The notes: generated by a model from the sequence alone, not told the origin. Positions 47,147 through 56,528 are shown, counted from the first letter of the stretch. The stretch: DNA of 64,000 bases from K189A clade bacterium (GCA_902631405.1 CACOYI010000003.1:1-64000); one strand, 5' to 3'. Numbers and translations: made by a program.

Positions 47147-49573
47147 TTAGAGTGCTTCGCGTTTCAACAGGTCTAAGACTGTTTTTGGAATGTCGTTTAC
47201 CGTCGCAAGGATTTTGGTGCTTGTCTCTTGGAGTGTTTTTGCCTTGAAGTATTTGGCTGATTCGAAAGCGAAGTCGGCATCAGTGACACGACTCTTAGCG
47301 TTTTCCATAGCGCCAGATATGTCCATTATCGATAGAGAGCTTTGAAATAACCGGTTTTTTTGTGCGCCGATCGAACTTCGCTCACCATGGATTTGACTGA
47401 GAGAGTTTAGAATCAGTTGCTCCGCTTTTCTTTGTCCATCAAATCCAGACAGATCTAGGGTTTCCAGAGCAATGAATTGAGACACGTTACTCTCGGCAAC
47501 AGTGAAGCGCAGCTCATCTCCGGTCGATATTATATCCAACGGTTGCAGATAGCCGTTACGGGAAGAGGAAACCGCGCTTTGGATTTGAGCAATGATGTCA
47601 TCAGCGAGTGGTGCTTTGTTATTTTGGGTAACGTTGACATTATCAATATAAAGCTGAGCACCAGCTGCAAGAAAACCTGTAGCGTCCCAAGTACCAGAAA
47701 CGAATACAAATTTATAGGTCCCAGCAGAGCTAACAGTCTTAGTAACTGTTGCCCAATTCGTATCTGAGCTTGCGTCTGCACCTGTTTCATTGAGAATTTC
47801 CTCTATGTTTCCGGTGCTTTCATCTACTAGGTAGCCAATAACATCGTATGCGTCCGCCCCGCCCTCGGCTTTCCATTCGAAACTGACAGTATCTCCGATG
47901 TCCAATTTCACAGACGAGTCACTTACGATTGCTGGTCCATGCAGAATTCCATAGCCATCGCCACCCGCGAATTGAACGCCGTTGGAGAGAAGCTTAACGG
48001 AAAGACCAGACCCGGACGAGGTTTCATTAGATAACGTTGTCGAATAATTGGCGCTGTCGGGAGTCATACTGTCATGTGGAGCAGCAGATCCGGCGGCGAC
48101 TGGGTCAGGGAAAGAAGTATCACTAGCAGTTGGTTTCCCTCCCAAATTTGAAACGCCGTTTAGTTTGATCTGCTGATTCGAAATGCTCCAGCCAGAAATT
48201 GTGCTATCGCCGTTACTACCTGTTTCAAAATCGTTATTCCCAAACTGGCCAATATTAATTTTAAGCGGTTGGCCATTCTGACCATTCATCGTGGTATCAA
48301 TGTTTCCAATTGAATCAGATCCACCCTGGCCATTACCTACGTAAATATCTCCATCACTGCTTATCGAGACCACACCCAGCTCTGTAGAGATATTGTCATC
48401 CGTTTGTATAAAGATGCTCTCCGTAGCGGAATTCCCTGCTTCTCCAATACCAAAAGAGTGGGTGGAGTGCAGAGTTAATGTACCCGCAATCGTAACTGAG
48501 TCATTTGATCCCGTCGCACCGATTGCCTGACGCGGTCCATGATGGGAGTCCCCAGAGGCAGATATTTTATTAATTCGTAAATTAGTACTGGTTGAGGCGT
48601 TTTCAATAGTTATGTCATCGCCGTCGTGGTCGGTCAGTCGAACACCTGGAAAGTCGGCAGAGCCGGATTTTGAGTATAGAGAGCCCATTTTTTGTATAGC
48701 CGAGGCCCTAACACCGGTCAGTTCAGTGATGGAGTTGATTGCATTAACAGCTTCTCTTACATCATCCCTTGAGATGTCAAAGGTCGGTGTTTCCGTTCCA
48801 TTTATAGTCAATTTAATGATTTCTGGCGATGTGCTCGAGGATCGAAAGACGGCTTCCGTCATAGCGGACGCATCAACACCGGTGTCGTCTTTGTCGAGAG
48901 AGATTCGAGATGCTAGGTCTTTAGCCGATTCTTGTGCAATGGCCTCAAATGTTTTTGATCCCAAATATCCCTTGATTGTAATATCCTCGTTAGTCGTCAC
49001 AGGATTAGCTGCGGGCGATGTTGCTGCAGAAGTGGCGATGGCACCACTCGCGTAATAGGTGTGGCTTCCCAGTTCGGTGGTCGAAATTTTTGGAAAGCCT
49101 ATTTGGATGTTGCTGTCGTTAAGCCCATTGTCTCTTATGACCTGGTTTTTAAAATTGCCATCTAATAAAGCGCGATCCCCGAATCTGGCCCGTTGGGTTA
49201 CTGCATTTATCTCGTTTAACAGATGCTTGACCTCATCCTCAATCATCCTTTTCTGCGTTCCATCCGAGGTTGAGTTTCCAAACTGCACGCTTAGTTCCCT
49301 AGCGCGTAACAACAGATCGGAAACAGAGGACAAACTGCCGTCCACAACGGAAAGAATGTCTCCTGCTCTAGCAATATTGCTGGTAGCCTGGTTTAGACCG
49401 ACCATATCGGCAGCCATGCGCTGAGAGGAACCAACGCCGGCGGCGTTTTCTCCAGCTCTCTCTAACTGTTTTCCTGTTGCCAGCTTTTCGATAGCAGTTT
49501 GGCTTGTTCTTTCTGCTTTGAGTGATGCGCCGTGGGCGCCAATTGCCTGGCTCCCACCAACATACAGGGACAT
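47147..49573 (-). CDS. Large flagellin with long variable middle region
   Basis: About 808 residues. The N-terminal D0/D1 coiled region (SLYVGGSQAIGAHGASLKAERTSQTAIEKLATGKQ ... RARELSVQFGNSTSDGTQKRMIEDEV) and the C-terminal D1/D0 region (ERSSIGAQKNRLFQSSLSIMDISGAMENAKSRVTDADFA ... ILATVNDIPKTVLDLL) are clearly flagellin. Between them lie about 550 residues of Ser/Thr/Asp-rich beta sequence. One stretch (VKLDIGDTVSFEWKAEGGADAYDVIGYLVD ... GAQLYIDNVNV) resembles a jelly-roll domain of large adhesins. Typical flagellins have 270-550 residues. No other flagellar gene is in the window. The start is the second ATG (49573), with AGGA 6 bases upstream. A sigma-54 promoter precedes it. Confidence 0.9.
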   Translation of the reverse strand: MSLYVGGSQAIGAHGASLKAERTSQTAIEKLATGKQLERAGENAAGVGSSQRMAADMVGLNQATSNIARAGDILSVVDGSLSSVSDLLLRARELSVQFGNSTSDGTQKRMIEDEVKHLLNEINAVTQRARFGDRALLDGNFKNQVIRDNGLNDSNIQIGFPKISTTELGSHTYYASGAIATSAATSPAANPVTTNEDITIKGYLGSKTFEAIAQESAKDLASRISLDKDDTGVDASAMTEAVFRSSSTSPEIIKLTINGTETPTFDISRDDVREAVNAINSITELTGVRASAIQKMGSLYSKSGSADFPGVRLTDHDGDDITIENASTSTNLRINKISASGDSHHGPRQAIGATGSNDSVTIAGTLTLHSTHSFGIGEAGNSATESIFIQTDDNISTELGVVSISSDGDIYVGNGQGGSDSIGNIDTTMNGQNGQPLKINIGQFGNNDFETGSNGDSTISGWSISNQQIKLNGVSNLGGKPTASDTSFPDPVAAGSAAPHDSMTPDSANYSTTLSNETSSGSGLSVKLLSNGVQFAGGDGYGILHGPAIVSDSSVKLDIGDTVSFEWKAEGGADAYDVIGYLVDESTGNIEEILNETGADASSDTNWATVTKTVSSAGTYKFVFVSGTWDATGFLAAGAQLYIDNVNVTQNNKAPLADDIIAQIQSAVSSSRNGYLQPLDIISTGDELRFTVAESNVSQFIALETLDLSGFDGQRKAEQLILNSLSQIHGERSSIGAQKNRLFQSSLSIMDISGAMENAKSRVTDADFAFESAKYFKAKTLQETSTKILATVNDIPKTVLDLLKREAL

Positions 49574-49608
49574 CAGCATTCCTAAAAGTGACTATTGGTT
49601 GTTACAAA

Positions 49609-49623
49609 GCAAATATCGTGCCG
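49609..49623 (-). promoter_or_regulatory. Candidate sigma-54 (RpoN) promoter of the flagellin gene
   Basis: Reading leftward: CGGCAC-GATAT-TTGC, which matches the -24/-12 consensus TGGCAC-N5-TTGC at nine of ten positions with correct spacing. It ends about 36 bases before the chosen start codon. RpoN-dependent flagellin genes are known in vibrios. Confidence 0.7.
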
Positions 49624-49710
49624 ACTGATCAAACATCCGTTGAGTGCCAGTTTTACACTATCTATTGTGTTCCCAATTAACGTTGGGGGATGGGGGCTGC
49701 CGACTATCGG

Positions 49711-50247
49711 CTAAATTCTGCCGGTAACGCCTCTCAACATCAGAACTTCGTTGATAAAATTTGTCCAGGTGGCGTCCGGAGTCCACACTGAGAACATATC
49801 TTCTTTGGCTATTTCAAAATCTTCGTCGCTTTCAATCACCCTATATAAAAAACTGAAAGCTGACGCCCGGAAGTTCATCTGGCAGTGCACGAGAACGTTT
49901 CTCTCGTTATTGGCGGTCACGACTCCCTCAAAATGGTTGTAATCCTCTGGAGTAGGTTGATACCAATCGACGGGGAGCTGAACGTATCTTGCTCCGGTTC
50001 CTCGTATCAATTTATCAATTCCCAACCGCGATTTATCTTCTGACGAATCAAAGGCTAGATAAACCACAAGCGAATAGTTTTCTTTCTCTATAAAAGGGAT
50101 ATGCCTGTCGTGCAACTGACCAGCGCTTGCGATTGATTCAGAATAACGCTTGAAATTAATTGGATAGTTATTTTCAAGCTCCTCCGCAAAGGCTGTTCCC
50201 GAGAAAATAACTATCCAGACAAAGAAAACTAAAAAAAACTGTCTCAT
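49711..50247 (-). CDS. Secreted tyrosine-phosphatase-like protein with short P-loop
   Basis: 178 residues from the chosen ATG, beginning with a signal peptide (RQFFLVFFVWIVIFSGTAFA). The region GARYVQLPVDWYQPTPEDYNHFEGVV followed by VLVHCQMNFRASAFSFLYRV recalls dual-specificity phosphatases, but the signature reads His-Cys-x4-Arg, one residue shorter than the canonical HCx5R. It may be a divergent or inactive family member. The ORF track starts 16 codons earlier inside the sugar dehydrogenase gene. I prefer the internal ATG because it begins the signal peptide 4 bases after the preceding stop. It is probably co-transcribed with the aldose dehydrogenase and periplasmic. Confidence 0.65.
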   Translation of the reverse strand: MRQFFLVFFVWIVIFSGTAFAEELENNYPINFKRYSESIASAGQLHDRHIPFIEKENYSLVVYLAFDSSEDKSRLGIDKLIRGTGARYVQLPVDWYQPTPEDYNHFEGVVTANNERNVLVHCQMNFRASAFSFLYRVIESDEDFEIAKEDMFSVWTPDATWTNFINEVLMLRGVTGRI

Positions 50248-50251
50248 CTCT

Positions 50252-51370
50252 TTAGCTTGCTGGATCCACTCTAATAATCTTTCCCTCACTCCCATCAGTA
50301 ACTATGTAGAGATGTCCGGCTGGGCCGGTTCTGATGTCCCTTACTCTTTCACCAATTTCAGAAAAAAGAATTTCCTCCTTAGAGACCCTCCCATTCTCAA
50401 AGCTGAGGCGTCGAACGTCTCTGTTTACGAGAGCGCCCACAAAAAGACTGTCCTTCCAACTTGGAAACAAGTCCTCCTCATAGATGGTTAACCCGGATGG
50501 AGCAATAGAAGGGGTCCAAACGTGTTTTGGTTGAGCCATTCCAGTCATTTCGGTAAATGGACTTACGTAGGCTCCGTTGTAATCAATCCCATAAGTGATC
50601 ACGGGCCATCCATAGTTTGTGCCCGCTTCAATGATATTGATCTCATCGCCGCCCTGAGGGCCGTGTTCGTGTTGAAAGATTATGCCCGACTTTGAAATAG
50701 CCAAACCTTGCGGGTTTCTGTGTCCATAGCTGAAGACCATGGGTGAATTGGGAAAAGGGTTTCCTTCCGCTGGCTCCCCATCGACCGTCATGCGAATGGT
50801 TTTTCCAAAGTGCGTATTAAGGTCTTGCGCTTTTTCTCTGAAATCGAAACCATCGCCGGTCACCAACAAGAGCTCACCCTCGCTAGTCCAGGCAAGTCGC
50901 CCACCATAGTGAAGCGCGGCATATTTGCTGGTATTTGCCTCGTAAATGATTTTTAAATCCGTGATCTCGTTATCTTTCAATAAGCCTCTTGCCACGGTCG
51001 TTTGGTTGTTTTTTTCATTCCCGGCGGCATATGACAAGAACACTTGGTTGGAGACCGCAAAATCTGGTGAAAGTAAAACATCGAAAAGGCCCCCTTGGCC
51101 CGCTCGATAAACCGATGGCGTCCCCTGTATCTCGATAAGCTCCCCATTACTTGGAGATAATACTTTCAGCGATCCGGCAAGTTCCGCGAGTATCACTTTT
51201 CCATCTGGCAAAAAATCAATGCTCCAAGGAAAATCTAGTCCTCTTGCAAGTGTTGTTAGCTTGTAACCACGTTCTTCTGCGGAAAGTGATGAAGCTGACA
51301 GAATTAAAGTAGCAAAGGAGCAGACCGTCAAAAATACTAGCCTAACGCTAGGAAGGGATTTCAAATTCAT
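50252..51370 (-). CDS. Periplasmic PQQ-dependent aldose sugar dehydrogenase (Asd/YliI type)
   Basis: About 372 residues. A signal peptide (RLVFLTVCSFATLILSASSLSA) is followed by a six-bladed propeller of the soluble glucose/aldose dehydrogenase family: ARGLDFPWSIDFLPDGKVILAE, QGGLFDVLLSPDF, HYGGRLAWTSEGELLLVTGD, FSYGHRNPQGLA, QHEHGPQGGDEIN and GTNYGWPVITYG. It oxidises aldose sugars in the periplasm with PQQ. The ORF track starts at a TTG five codons earlier; the ATG gives a cleaner signal peptide. No pqq biosynthesis genes are in the window. Confidence 0.88.
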   Translation of the reverse strand: MNLKSLPSVRLVFLTVCSFATLILSASSLSAEERGYKLTTLARGLDFPWSIDFLPDGKVILAELAGSLKVLSPSNGELIEIQGTPSVYRAGQGGLFDVLLSPDFAVSNQVFLSYAAGNEKNNQTTVARGLLKDNEITDLKIIYEANTSKYAALHYGGRLAWTSEGELLLVTGDGFDFREKAQDLNTHFGKTIRMTVDGEPAEGNPFPNSPMVFSYGHRNPQGLAISKSGIIFQHEHGPQGGDEINIIEAGTNYGWPVITYGIDYNGAYVSPFTEMTGMAQPKHVWTPSIAPSGLTIYEEDLFPSWKDSLFVGALVNRDVRRLSFENGRVSKEEILFSEIGERVRDIRTGPAGHLYIVTDGSEGKIIRVDPAS

Positions 51371-51436
51371 GCTGCTATTGCTCAAAGATTTAATATCTTA
51401 TGATAAAACGGATGCCGTTTAAAATACGAGGGTTGC

Positions 51437-51901
51437 ATGGTAAGTAAATTAATTAGATTGGGGAGCCGACTAATCTCCTTCCTGGTGGCCGGCCTAGTGG
51501 CTTACGTAATCGCAGTATTGTTCTACACACAAATTAATCTCAGTAATTTGACCGACTTGGGAATCGATATTTCGTTTTCTGACCGGCTTGCAGCGGCATC
51601 ACACGATCTACTGAGCATGACGGGGATGTATCTCCCCATCATGCTAGTCGCCTTATTGGTAGCCTTTTCCCTAGCAGCTATTGTGATTCGATTTCTGCCA
51701 AATCTTCGTACCCTAGGATTTGTGCTCGCGGGAATGGTGGGTGTTCTCGCTCTGGTTTTGTTTTTCAGTTCTTTCCTTGGCACTAATCCGATCGCTGTTA
51801 CCAGGTCATCCCTCGGGCTGTTAAGCCAATGTGGTGCAGGTGGAATCGGGGGACTAGTTTACGCTTTAGTCAGTCAACGACTGTTGAATTATCAGTCCTG
51901 A
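51437..51901 (+). CDS. Small inner-membrane protein, four predicted helices
   Basis: 154 residues, strongly hydrophobic with about four membrane segments (LISFLVAGLVAYVIAVLFY, MYLPIMLVALLVAFSLAAIVI, LGFVLAGMVGVLALVLFF and GLLSQCGAGGIGGLVYALV). The family is not recognised. A GAGGG ribosome site lies before the ATG. Its 3' end overlaps the convergent aroA by 10 bases, and it is divergent from the sugar dehydrogenase. Confidence 0.72.
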   Translation: MVSKLIRLGSRLISFLVAGLVAYVIAVLFYTQINLSNLTDLGIDISFSDRLAAASHDLLSMTGMYLPIMLVALLVAFSLAAIVIRFLPNLRTLGFVLAGMVGVLALVLFFSSFLGTNPIAVTRSSLGLLSQCGAGGIGGLVYALVSQRLLNYQS

Positions 51902-53181
51902 AAGAGACTCTGATAGTCAACCCAGTAGTTAGGATAAGTCTTATCGACAACGTTCTTATCGTCTATCGTAATGCTACCAGTCTTGCTGGCTAACACCGAG
52001 AAAGCCATTGCCATCCTGTGGTCGTGGTAGGTGCAAAGTGTATGGGGTTTTATTGAGCCAGTTGTAATTTCATCGATAGTTATTGAGGTATCTGTTTTCC
52101 TAAACGGCACACCCATGATTTTAAATTCTGCGGCTGGGCAATCCAAACGATCGCATTCTTTATGGTGAAGGGAACTTAGCCCTGAGATCTTAGTGGTTCC
52201 AGGAATCAGCGGGCTCATCGCAATCAGGGTCAGCGCAACATCTGGATGATTATTCATGTCCAGGTCACCCAAACCTTCGAGCTGGAGCGAGCCTGAAACA
52301 TTAGTTGATTGATCTTCTCTCTCAACCTTGGCACCCAGTTGTTCCATAACCTCAAAGAAAAAGTAATCTCCCTGAACGCTATTGCTTCCAAGGTTCGGAA
52401 AGTTTACAGAGCTATTGTGGATTGTTGCTATCGCTGAAAAGTAACTCGCGGCTGTGGCATCGCCTTCTATTGAATATTCCCCATCCGAATAAGAACCTGA
52501 CTCGACTACTAGATCTCGTGACCCGCTCCACCTGATTCTTAAGCCCCTCTTGCGCATCTCATTTACCGTGATATCAATGTAAGGCTTTGAGACAAGGTCC
52601 CCCGTTATATTGATGACAACACTTTTCTCTCGATTTACGAAAGGGCTTATCAACAGGAGTGCCGTAACATATTGGCTGGAGATATTCCCCGCAATTTCAA
52701 ATCCTGGGCTCATGACTGGACCTTTAATTTCCACTGGAAGGCCGCCTCTTTCTCGTTTCACATAACAGCCCATCTGCTCAAGGGCATTCAGCAACGGTTC
52801 ATTAGTGCGCTTCCGAAGTGACTCGTGTCCGTCTATTCGTGTGAGGCCTTTTCTCAAGGCAGCCATTCCAATGAGGATTCGAGTGGATGCTCCACTCATC
52901 CTTGCATTAATGGATACGGTTTTATCAGAAAGATCTATCGGTCCTGATATTTCTAATTCGTTGTTCCTTTGATGGATCTTGGCACCTAAATTTCCCAAGC
53001 ATTCGATCATCGCGTCAATGTCGTCGCATTCAGGAATCCCCCTCAAGGTGGACTTGCCATTGACTAATGCGGACATAGCAAGTTGTCGTAGGGCTATCGA
53101 TTTGCTGCCAGGCAGTGTCACCTGCGTGTCGAACCTTTTTGTTAAAGGCGGAATTTGATAGGAAGTCGTCAAAGTTGACAT
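51892..53181 (-). CDS. aroA: 3-phosphoshikimate 1-carboxyvinyltransferase (EPSP synthase)
   Basis: 429-residue EPSP synthase of the shikimate pathway, transferring enolpyruvate from PEP to shikimate 3-phosphate. Key motifs are present with substitutions: LPGSKSIALRQLAMSAL (Lys of GSKS), SGASTR in place of the usual GNAGTAMR, SSQYVTALLL, EGDATAASYF, DMNNHPDVALT (catalytic Asp), HKECDRL (Glu and Arg), DHRMAMAF and DKTYPNYW. It is monocistronic, away from the usual serC/hisC/tyrA or cmk/rpsA neighbours. The divergent N-terminal and GNAGT-equivalent motifs make it distinct from typical gammaproteobacterial AroA. Confidence 0.9.
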   Translation of the reverse strand: MSTLTTSYQIPPLTKRFDTQVTLPGSKSIALRQLAMSALVNGKSTLRGIPECDDIDAMIECLGNLGAKIHQRNNELEISGPIDLSDKTVSINARMSGASTRILIGMAALRKGLTRIDGHESLRKRTNEPLLNALEQMGCYVKRERGGLPVEIKGPVMSPGFEIAGNISSQYVTALLLISPFVNREKSVVINITGDLVSKPYIDITVNEMRKRGLRIRWSGSRDLVVESGSYSDGEYSIEGDATAASYFSAIATIHNSSVNFPNLGSNSVQGDYFFFEVMEQLGAKVEREDQSTNVSGSLQLEGLGDLDMNNHPDVALTLIAMSPLIPGTTKISGLSSLHHKECDRLDCPAAEFKIMGVPFRKTDTSITIDEITTGSIKPHTLCTYHDHRMAMAFSVLASKTGSITIDDKNVVDKTYPNYWVDYQSLFQD

Positions 53182-53414
53182 ACCTCGGATCGGAGGACTT
53201 AGTTCATATTAGCAGTGTTTGAAGAAAGAAGTGGTGGTTTATCAAGTTCGAAGACCTCTCCCCCCTCCAAACCTGATATTTACCACCTATTCGAAAAATT
53301 CAGTGTTTTCAACAATTTCCCGGCAGGGTTGCAATCAACTTAACAGACAGTATCTTGGGACGCAACAATTTGAAACATTTTGTGCACGCGTCCAACTGGG
53401 CTGACGGAGTTATA

Positions 53415-54905
53415 GTGGCTAATTTTTACAAATCCCTCGAGTCAGTTTTCTCAGAAAACGCAACTCGCATAGCATTAAAGTTGACTGATAGAAATGACTG
53501 GTCTTATTTCGACCTTTCTGATCGAGTAAATGAAATTGCTGCGGTGTTACTGAACAGAGATGTGCGGGTGGGAGATCGTGTATCAGTTCAAGTAGAGAAA
53601 TCGCCGGAAGCGCTAGCCTTGTATCTTGCCGTCTTAAAGATTGGTGCCGTTCATGTGCCCTTGAACACGGCCTACACGGATATGGAGGTTGATTACTTTA
53701 TTAAAGATAGCGAACCGGCTCTTTTCGTGGGTAAATCGATTCGTTCCGATTGTGATAGCCTTACCCTGTCTGATTCAGGGTTGGACGGGACTCTGATAGA
53801 ACAACTAAATAGTTTGTCAGATGCTGTCGGTTCCGTTGAGACAGCGACCTTAGCGGACGACGCACTCGCAGCGATTCTATATACGTCTGGTACCACGGGT
53901 TTATCCAAGGGCGCGATGCTCACTGACAAGAATATTGAGAGCAACGCGGTTTCATTGTGTGAATACTGGGGGTGGCAGAGAGACGATGTCCTGTTACACG
54001 CGCTTCCCATTTTTCATGTGCATGGGTTGTTTATCTCGAGTCATTGCGCCTTGTTAAATGGATCTTCAATGATTTGGCTTCCCAAATTCGAGGTTGAGCA
54101 GGTTTTTTCGGCTTTAGCTGATAGTACTGTTTTGATGGGGGTACCAACATTCTATACGCGTCTGCTAAATCATCCGAGCTTGACGCAAGAATATGTCGAG
54201 AATATCCGTGTTTTTATCTCTGGCTCAGCACCCCTTACTGAACAAACGTTCAACCTATGGGAAAATGCTACTGGGCAACGCATTTTAGAGCGCTATGGCA
54301 TGAGCGAGACTATTATCAATACCAGTAACCCACTGCTCGGTGATCGAGTAGCTGGTTCCGTCGGTTTCGCCTTGCCTGGTCAAGAGGTTCGAATAACTGG
54401 TGATGATGGCTCGGTGTTGAATCATGGCGATATCGGCAATATCGAAGTAAGAGGTCCGAATGTTTTTTCAGGTTATTGGAAAAAGCCCGAAAAAACGGCA
54501 GAGGAACTCAGAGAAAACGGTTTTTTCATTACGGGCGATCTTGGTAGACAAGACGAGGATGGTCGTGTCTATATTGTTGGTCGATCCAAAGACCTCATAA
54601 TTTCGGGGGGATACAACGTGTATCCAAAGGAAGTTGAACAGGTTATAGACCAAATGGAGCTGATAGACGAGTCAGCGGTGATTGGAGTTCCTCATGCCGA
54701 TTTTGGAGAAGCGGTTGTAGCTATTCTGATCTCTAAGACAGCAGAGAAGCCCACCTTAGAAGCGCTCAATGAATTTCTGGGCGAAAGGCTTGCCAGATTT
54801 AAGCAACCGAAACAGATTGTCTACGTGGATGAGTTACCAAGGAACACGATGGGTAAAGTCCAAAAGAATATTTTGAGAGAGCGATACGCCGAGTTACTAA
54901 CTTGA
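53415..54905 (+). CDS. matB: AMP-forming acyl-CoA synthetase, malonyl-CoA synthetase (MatB)-like
   Basis: 496-residue ANL-superfamily ligase. ATP-binding AAILYTSGTTGLSKGAML, LERYGMSETIINTSNPLLGDRVAGSVG, TGDLGRQDEDGRVYIVGRSKDLIISGGYNVYPKEVE and the C-terminal NTMGKVQKNILRE all closely follow MatB, which activates malonate to malonyl-CoA. I choose the GTG giving MANFYKSL because CGGAG lies 5 bases upstream and the length then fits MatB; the ORF track begins 20 codons earlier. No malonyl-CoA decarboxylase is adjacent. Confidence 0.82.
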   Translation: MANFYKSLESVFSENATRIALKLTDRNDWSYFDLSDRVNEIAAVLLNRDVRVGDRVSVQVEKSPEALALYLAVLKIGAVHVPLNTAYTDMEVDYFIKDSEPALFVGKSIRSDCDSLTLSDSGLDGTLIEQLNSLSDAVGSVETATLADDALAAILYTSGTTGLSKGAMLTDKNIESNAVSLCEYWGWQRDDVLLHALPIFHVHGLFISSHCALLNGSSMIWLPKFEVEQVFSALADSTVLMGVPTFYTRLLNHPSLTQEYVENIRVFISGSAPLTEQTFNLWENATGQRILERYGMSETIINTSNPLLGDRVAGSVGFALPGQEVRITGDDGSVLNHGDIGNIEVRGPNVFSGYWKKPEKTAEELRENGFFITGDLGRQDEDGRVYIVGRSKDLIISGGYNVYPKEVEQVIDQMELIDESAVIGVPHADFGEAVVAILISKTAEKPTLEALNEFLGERLARFKQPKQIVYVDELPRNTMGKVQKNILRERYAELLT

Positions 54906-54906
54906 T

Positions 54907-56466
54907 TTAGCGCGCGATTCCAAGCGGGGACAGTAAAACGTATAAAATAAGGATGCCGAAACATAGTGCAAGCACTGTAGGCCAGCGGCCCCTCCATGGA
55001 GTTAAATCGACCTCTGTTGATCTGCTCATAATAGTCCTTTGTGTACGATCTCGTATTATTAAAAGCAGAGAGATCTCGATAAGGAAAAGAATACCGTACC
55101 AGTGGACAAAGTGGATCCCACTGTCCCAGATAAAAGTAATGAGCGTATATGCTGGCAGATGAAAAAGAAGGACGGACCAAACGCCCTTTGTCGATGCACC
55201 TTTTAAAAATATGGCTGCTATGACAATCGCTACAACAGGTATGTTATAGAAGCCGCTGAATTTTCTAATGACTTGCCAAAGTCCCTCAGGTGCATCTAGC
55301 AGAAGCGGTGCTATACAGATGCCCAGGAGCATCAAAGCCAAGCCTGTGTATTGACCTACTTTTATTCGATCTCGATCAGTCACATGGCTTGCTTTTCCAG
55401 GCTTGTAAAGATCGAGTGAGACGATCGTGGCGGAGCTTTGCAGAAGACTGTTAAAGGAACTAAAAACTGTTCCAAGAAGAACCGCTAAAAAAAGTCCGAT
55501 CAAGTAATTGGGTAACACCTCTTTCACAAGTGCGGGATAAGCTGCGTCCATAGTCCCCAACGAATCTCCGTAGATATAGAATGCACTGATTCCTGGAACC
55601 ATCACAAAAAAAGGGATTAGCAGCTTGAAGAAACCGGCCAGGAGCACGCCTTTTTGACCAGCTGCCAAGCTTTTTGCAGCGAGGGTTCGTTGAATCACAT
55701 ATTGGTTAGTTCCCCAGTAAGAAAGGTTAGCGAAGAGCATTCCAGTAAAAATAGTTAAAAATGGAGTCGGGTCAGTTCCAGATCCTATTGAGTTGAATTT
55801 TTCTGGGTGCGCCGTCGTTAGCAGAATCCAACCTTCTGCGACGCTTCCCTCTCCAATGTTTCTTAAAGCAAGGATTGGAATTAAAAGGCCGAAAAACAGA
55901 AGTCCGATCCCGTTAACAGTGTCTGAAATTGCAACAGCTCTCAGTCCGCCAAGATTCGCGTAAACCGTCCCAATTATTGCGATGGCTACAACAGTGAAAA
56001 CAATCGAAGAGACCCGATCCACGTCCTCAAAAAAGATTTGCAACAGAGCAATGCTCCCTGAATATAAAACCGAGGGAATCGTTATCAGTCCATAAGCCAG
56101 CAGAAAGATGATGGAAATTGCGACGCGTATGTTGGAGCTGAAGCGAGCTCCGAGAAATTCCGGGAGAGTGCGCATGCCACTGGCGAGATATCTTGGTAGC
56201 AGGATAAGAGCGGAAATCATTATTGCTATTACCGCCGTCACCTCCCATGCCATTGAGCTGAGATTGAATGCATAGGCGGAGCCCGCAAGCCCAATTAGCT
56301 GTTCGGCAGAAATGTTCGTCAGTAGCAACGATCCCGCTATAAAGGTTCCACCGAGTGATCTACCTGCGAGGAAAAATCCATCCGCGCTATCAATCGTCCC
56401 TCTTGTGTACCAGTAAGATATTGTCGCCACTAGAACCATGAAAAAAAGAGTAGAGAATATGAGCAT
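54907..56466 (-). CDS. Sodium:solute symporter (SSS/SLC5 family)
   Basis: 519-residue inner-membrane transporter with about 14 hydrophobic helices. GFFLAGRSLGGTFIAGSLLLTNISAEQLIGLAGSAY, LGGLRAVAISDTVNG, NQYVIQRTLAAKSLAAGQKG and GTVFSSFNSLLQSSATIVSLDLYKP are hallmarks of sugar-type SLC5 transporters. The substrate is unknown. It converges with matB, separated by one base, and is divergent from the SPOR-CBM9-DUF5916 gene. Confidence 0.9.
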   Translation of the reverse strand: MLIFSTLFFMVLVATISYWYTRGTIDSADGFFLAGRSLGGTFIAGSLLLTNISAEQLIGLAGSAYAFNLSSMAWEVTAVIAIMISALILLPRYLASGMRTLPEFLGARFSSNIRVAISIIFLLAYGLITIPSVLYSGSIALLQIFFEDVDRVSSIVFTVVAIAIIGTVYANLGGLRAVAISDTVNGIGLLFFGLLIPILALRNIGEGSVAEGWILLTTAHPEKFNSIGSGTDPTPFLTIFTGMLFANLSYWGTNQYVIQRTLAAKSLAAGQKGVLLAGFFKLLIPFFVMVPGISAFYIYGDSLGTMDAAYPALVKEVLPNYLIGLFLAVLLGTVFSSFNSLLQSSATIVSLDLYKPGKASHVTDRDRIKVGQYTGLALMLLGICIAPLLLDAPEGLWQVIRKFSGFYNIPVVAIVIAAIFLKGASTKGVWSVLLFHLPAYTLITFIWDSGIHFVHWYGILFLIEISLLLIIRDRTQRTIMSRSTEVDLTPWRGRWPTVLALCFGILILYVLLSPLGIAR

Positions 56467-56528
56467 AGGGGTAGCCTACGACTCCGAGTTTAAAGCGTCT
56501 ATAATCTAACAGCGGGAGGCGGCGGCTT

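Noticed and set aside
48612-49424. Two plus-strand ORFs of 147 and 121 codons inside the flagellin
   Set aside because: Ser/Leu-rich antisense shadows of the flagellin; no ribosome site and no recognisable family.
51892-53181. Claim that this AroA is glyphosate-insensitive
   Set aside because: Loop substitutions are visible but insensitivity cannot be read reliably from sequence alone.
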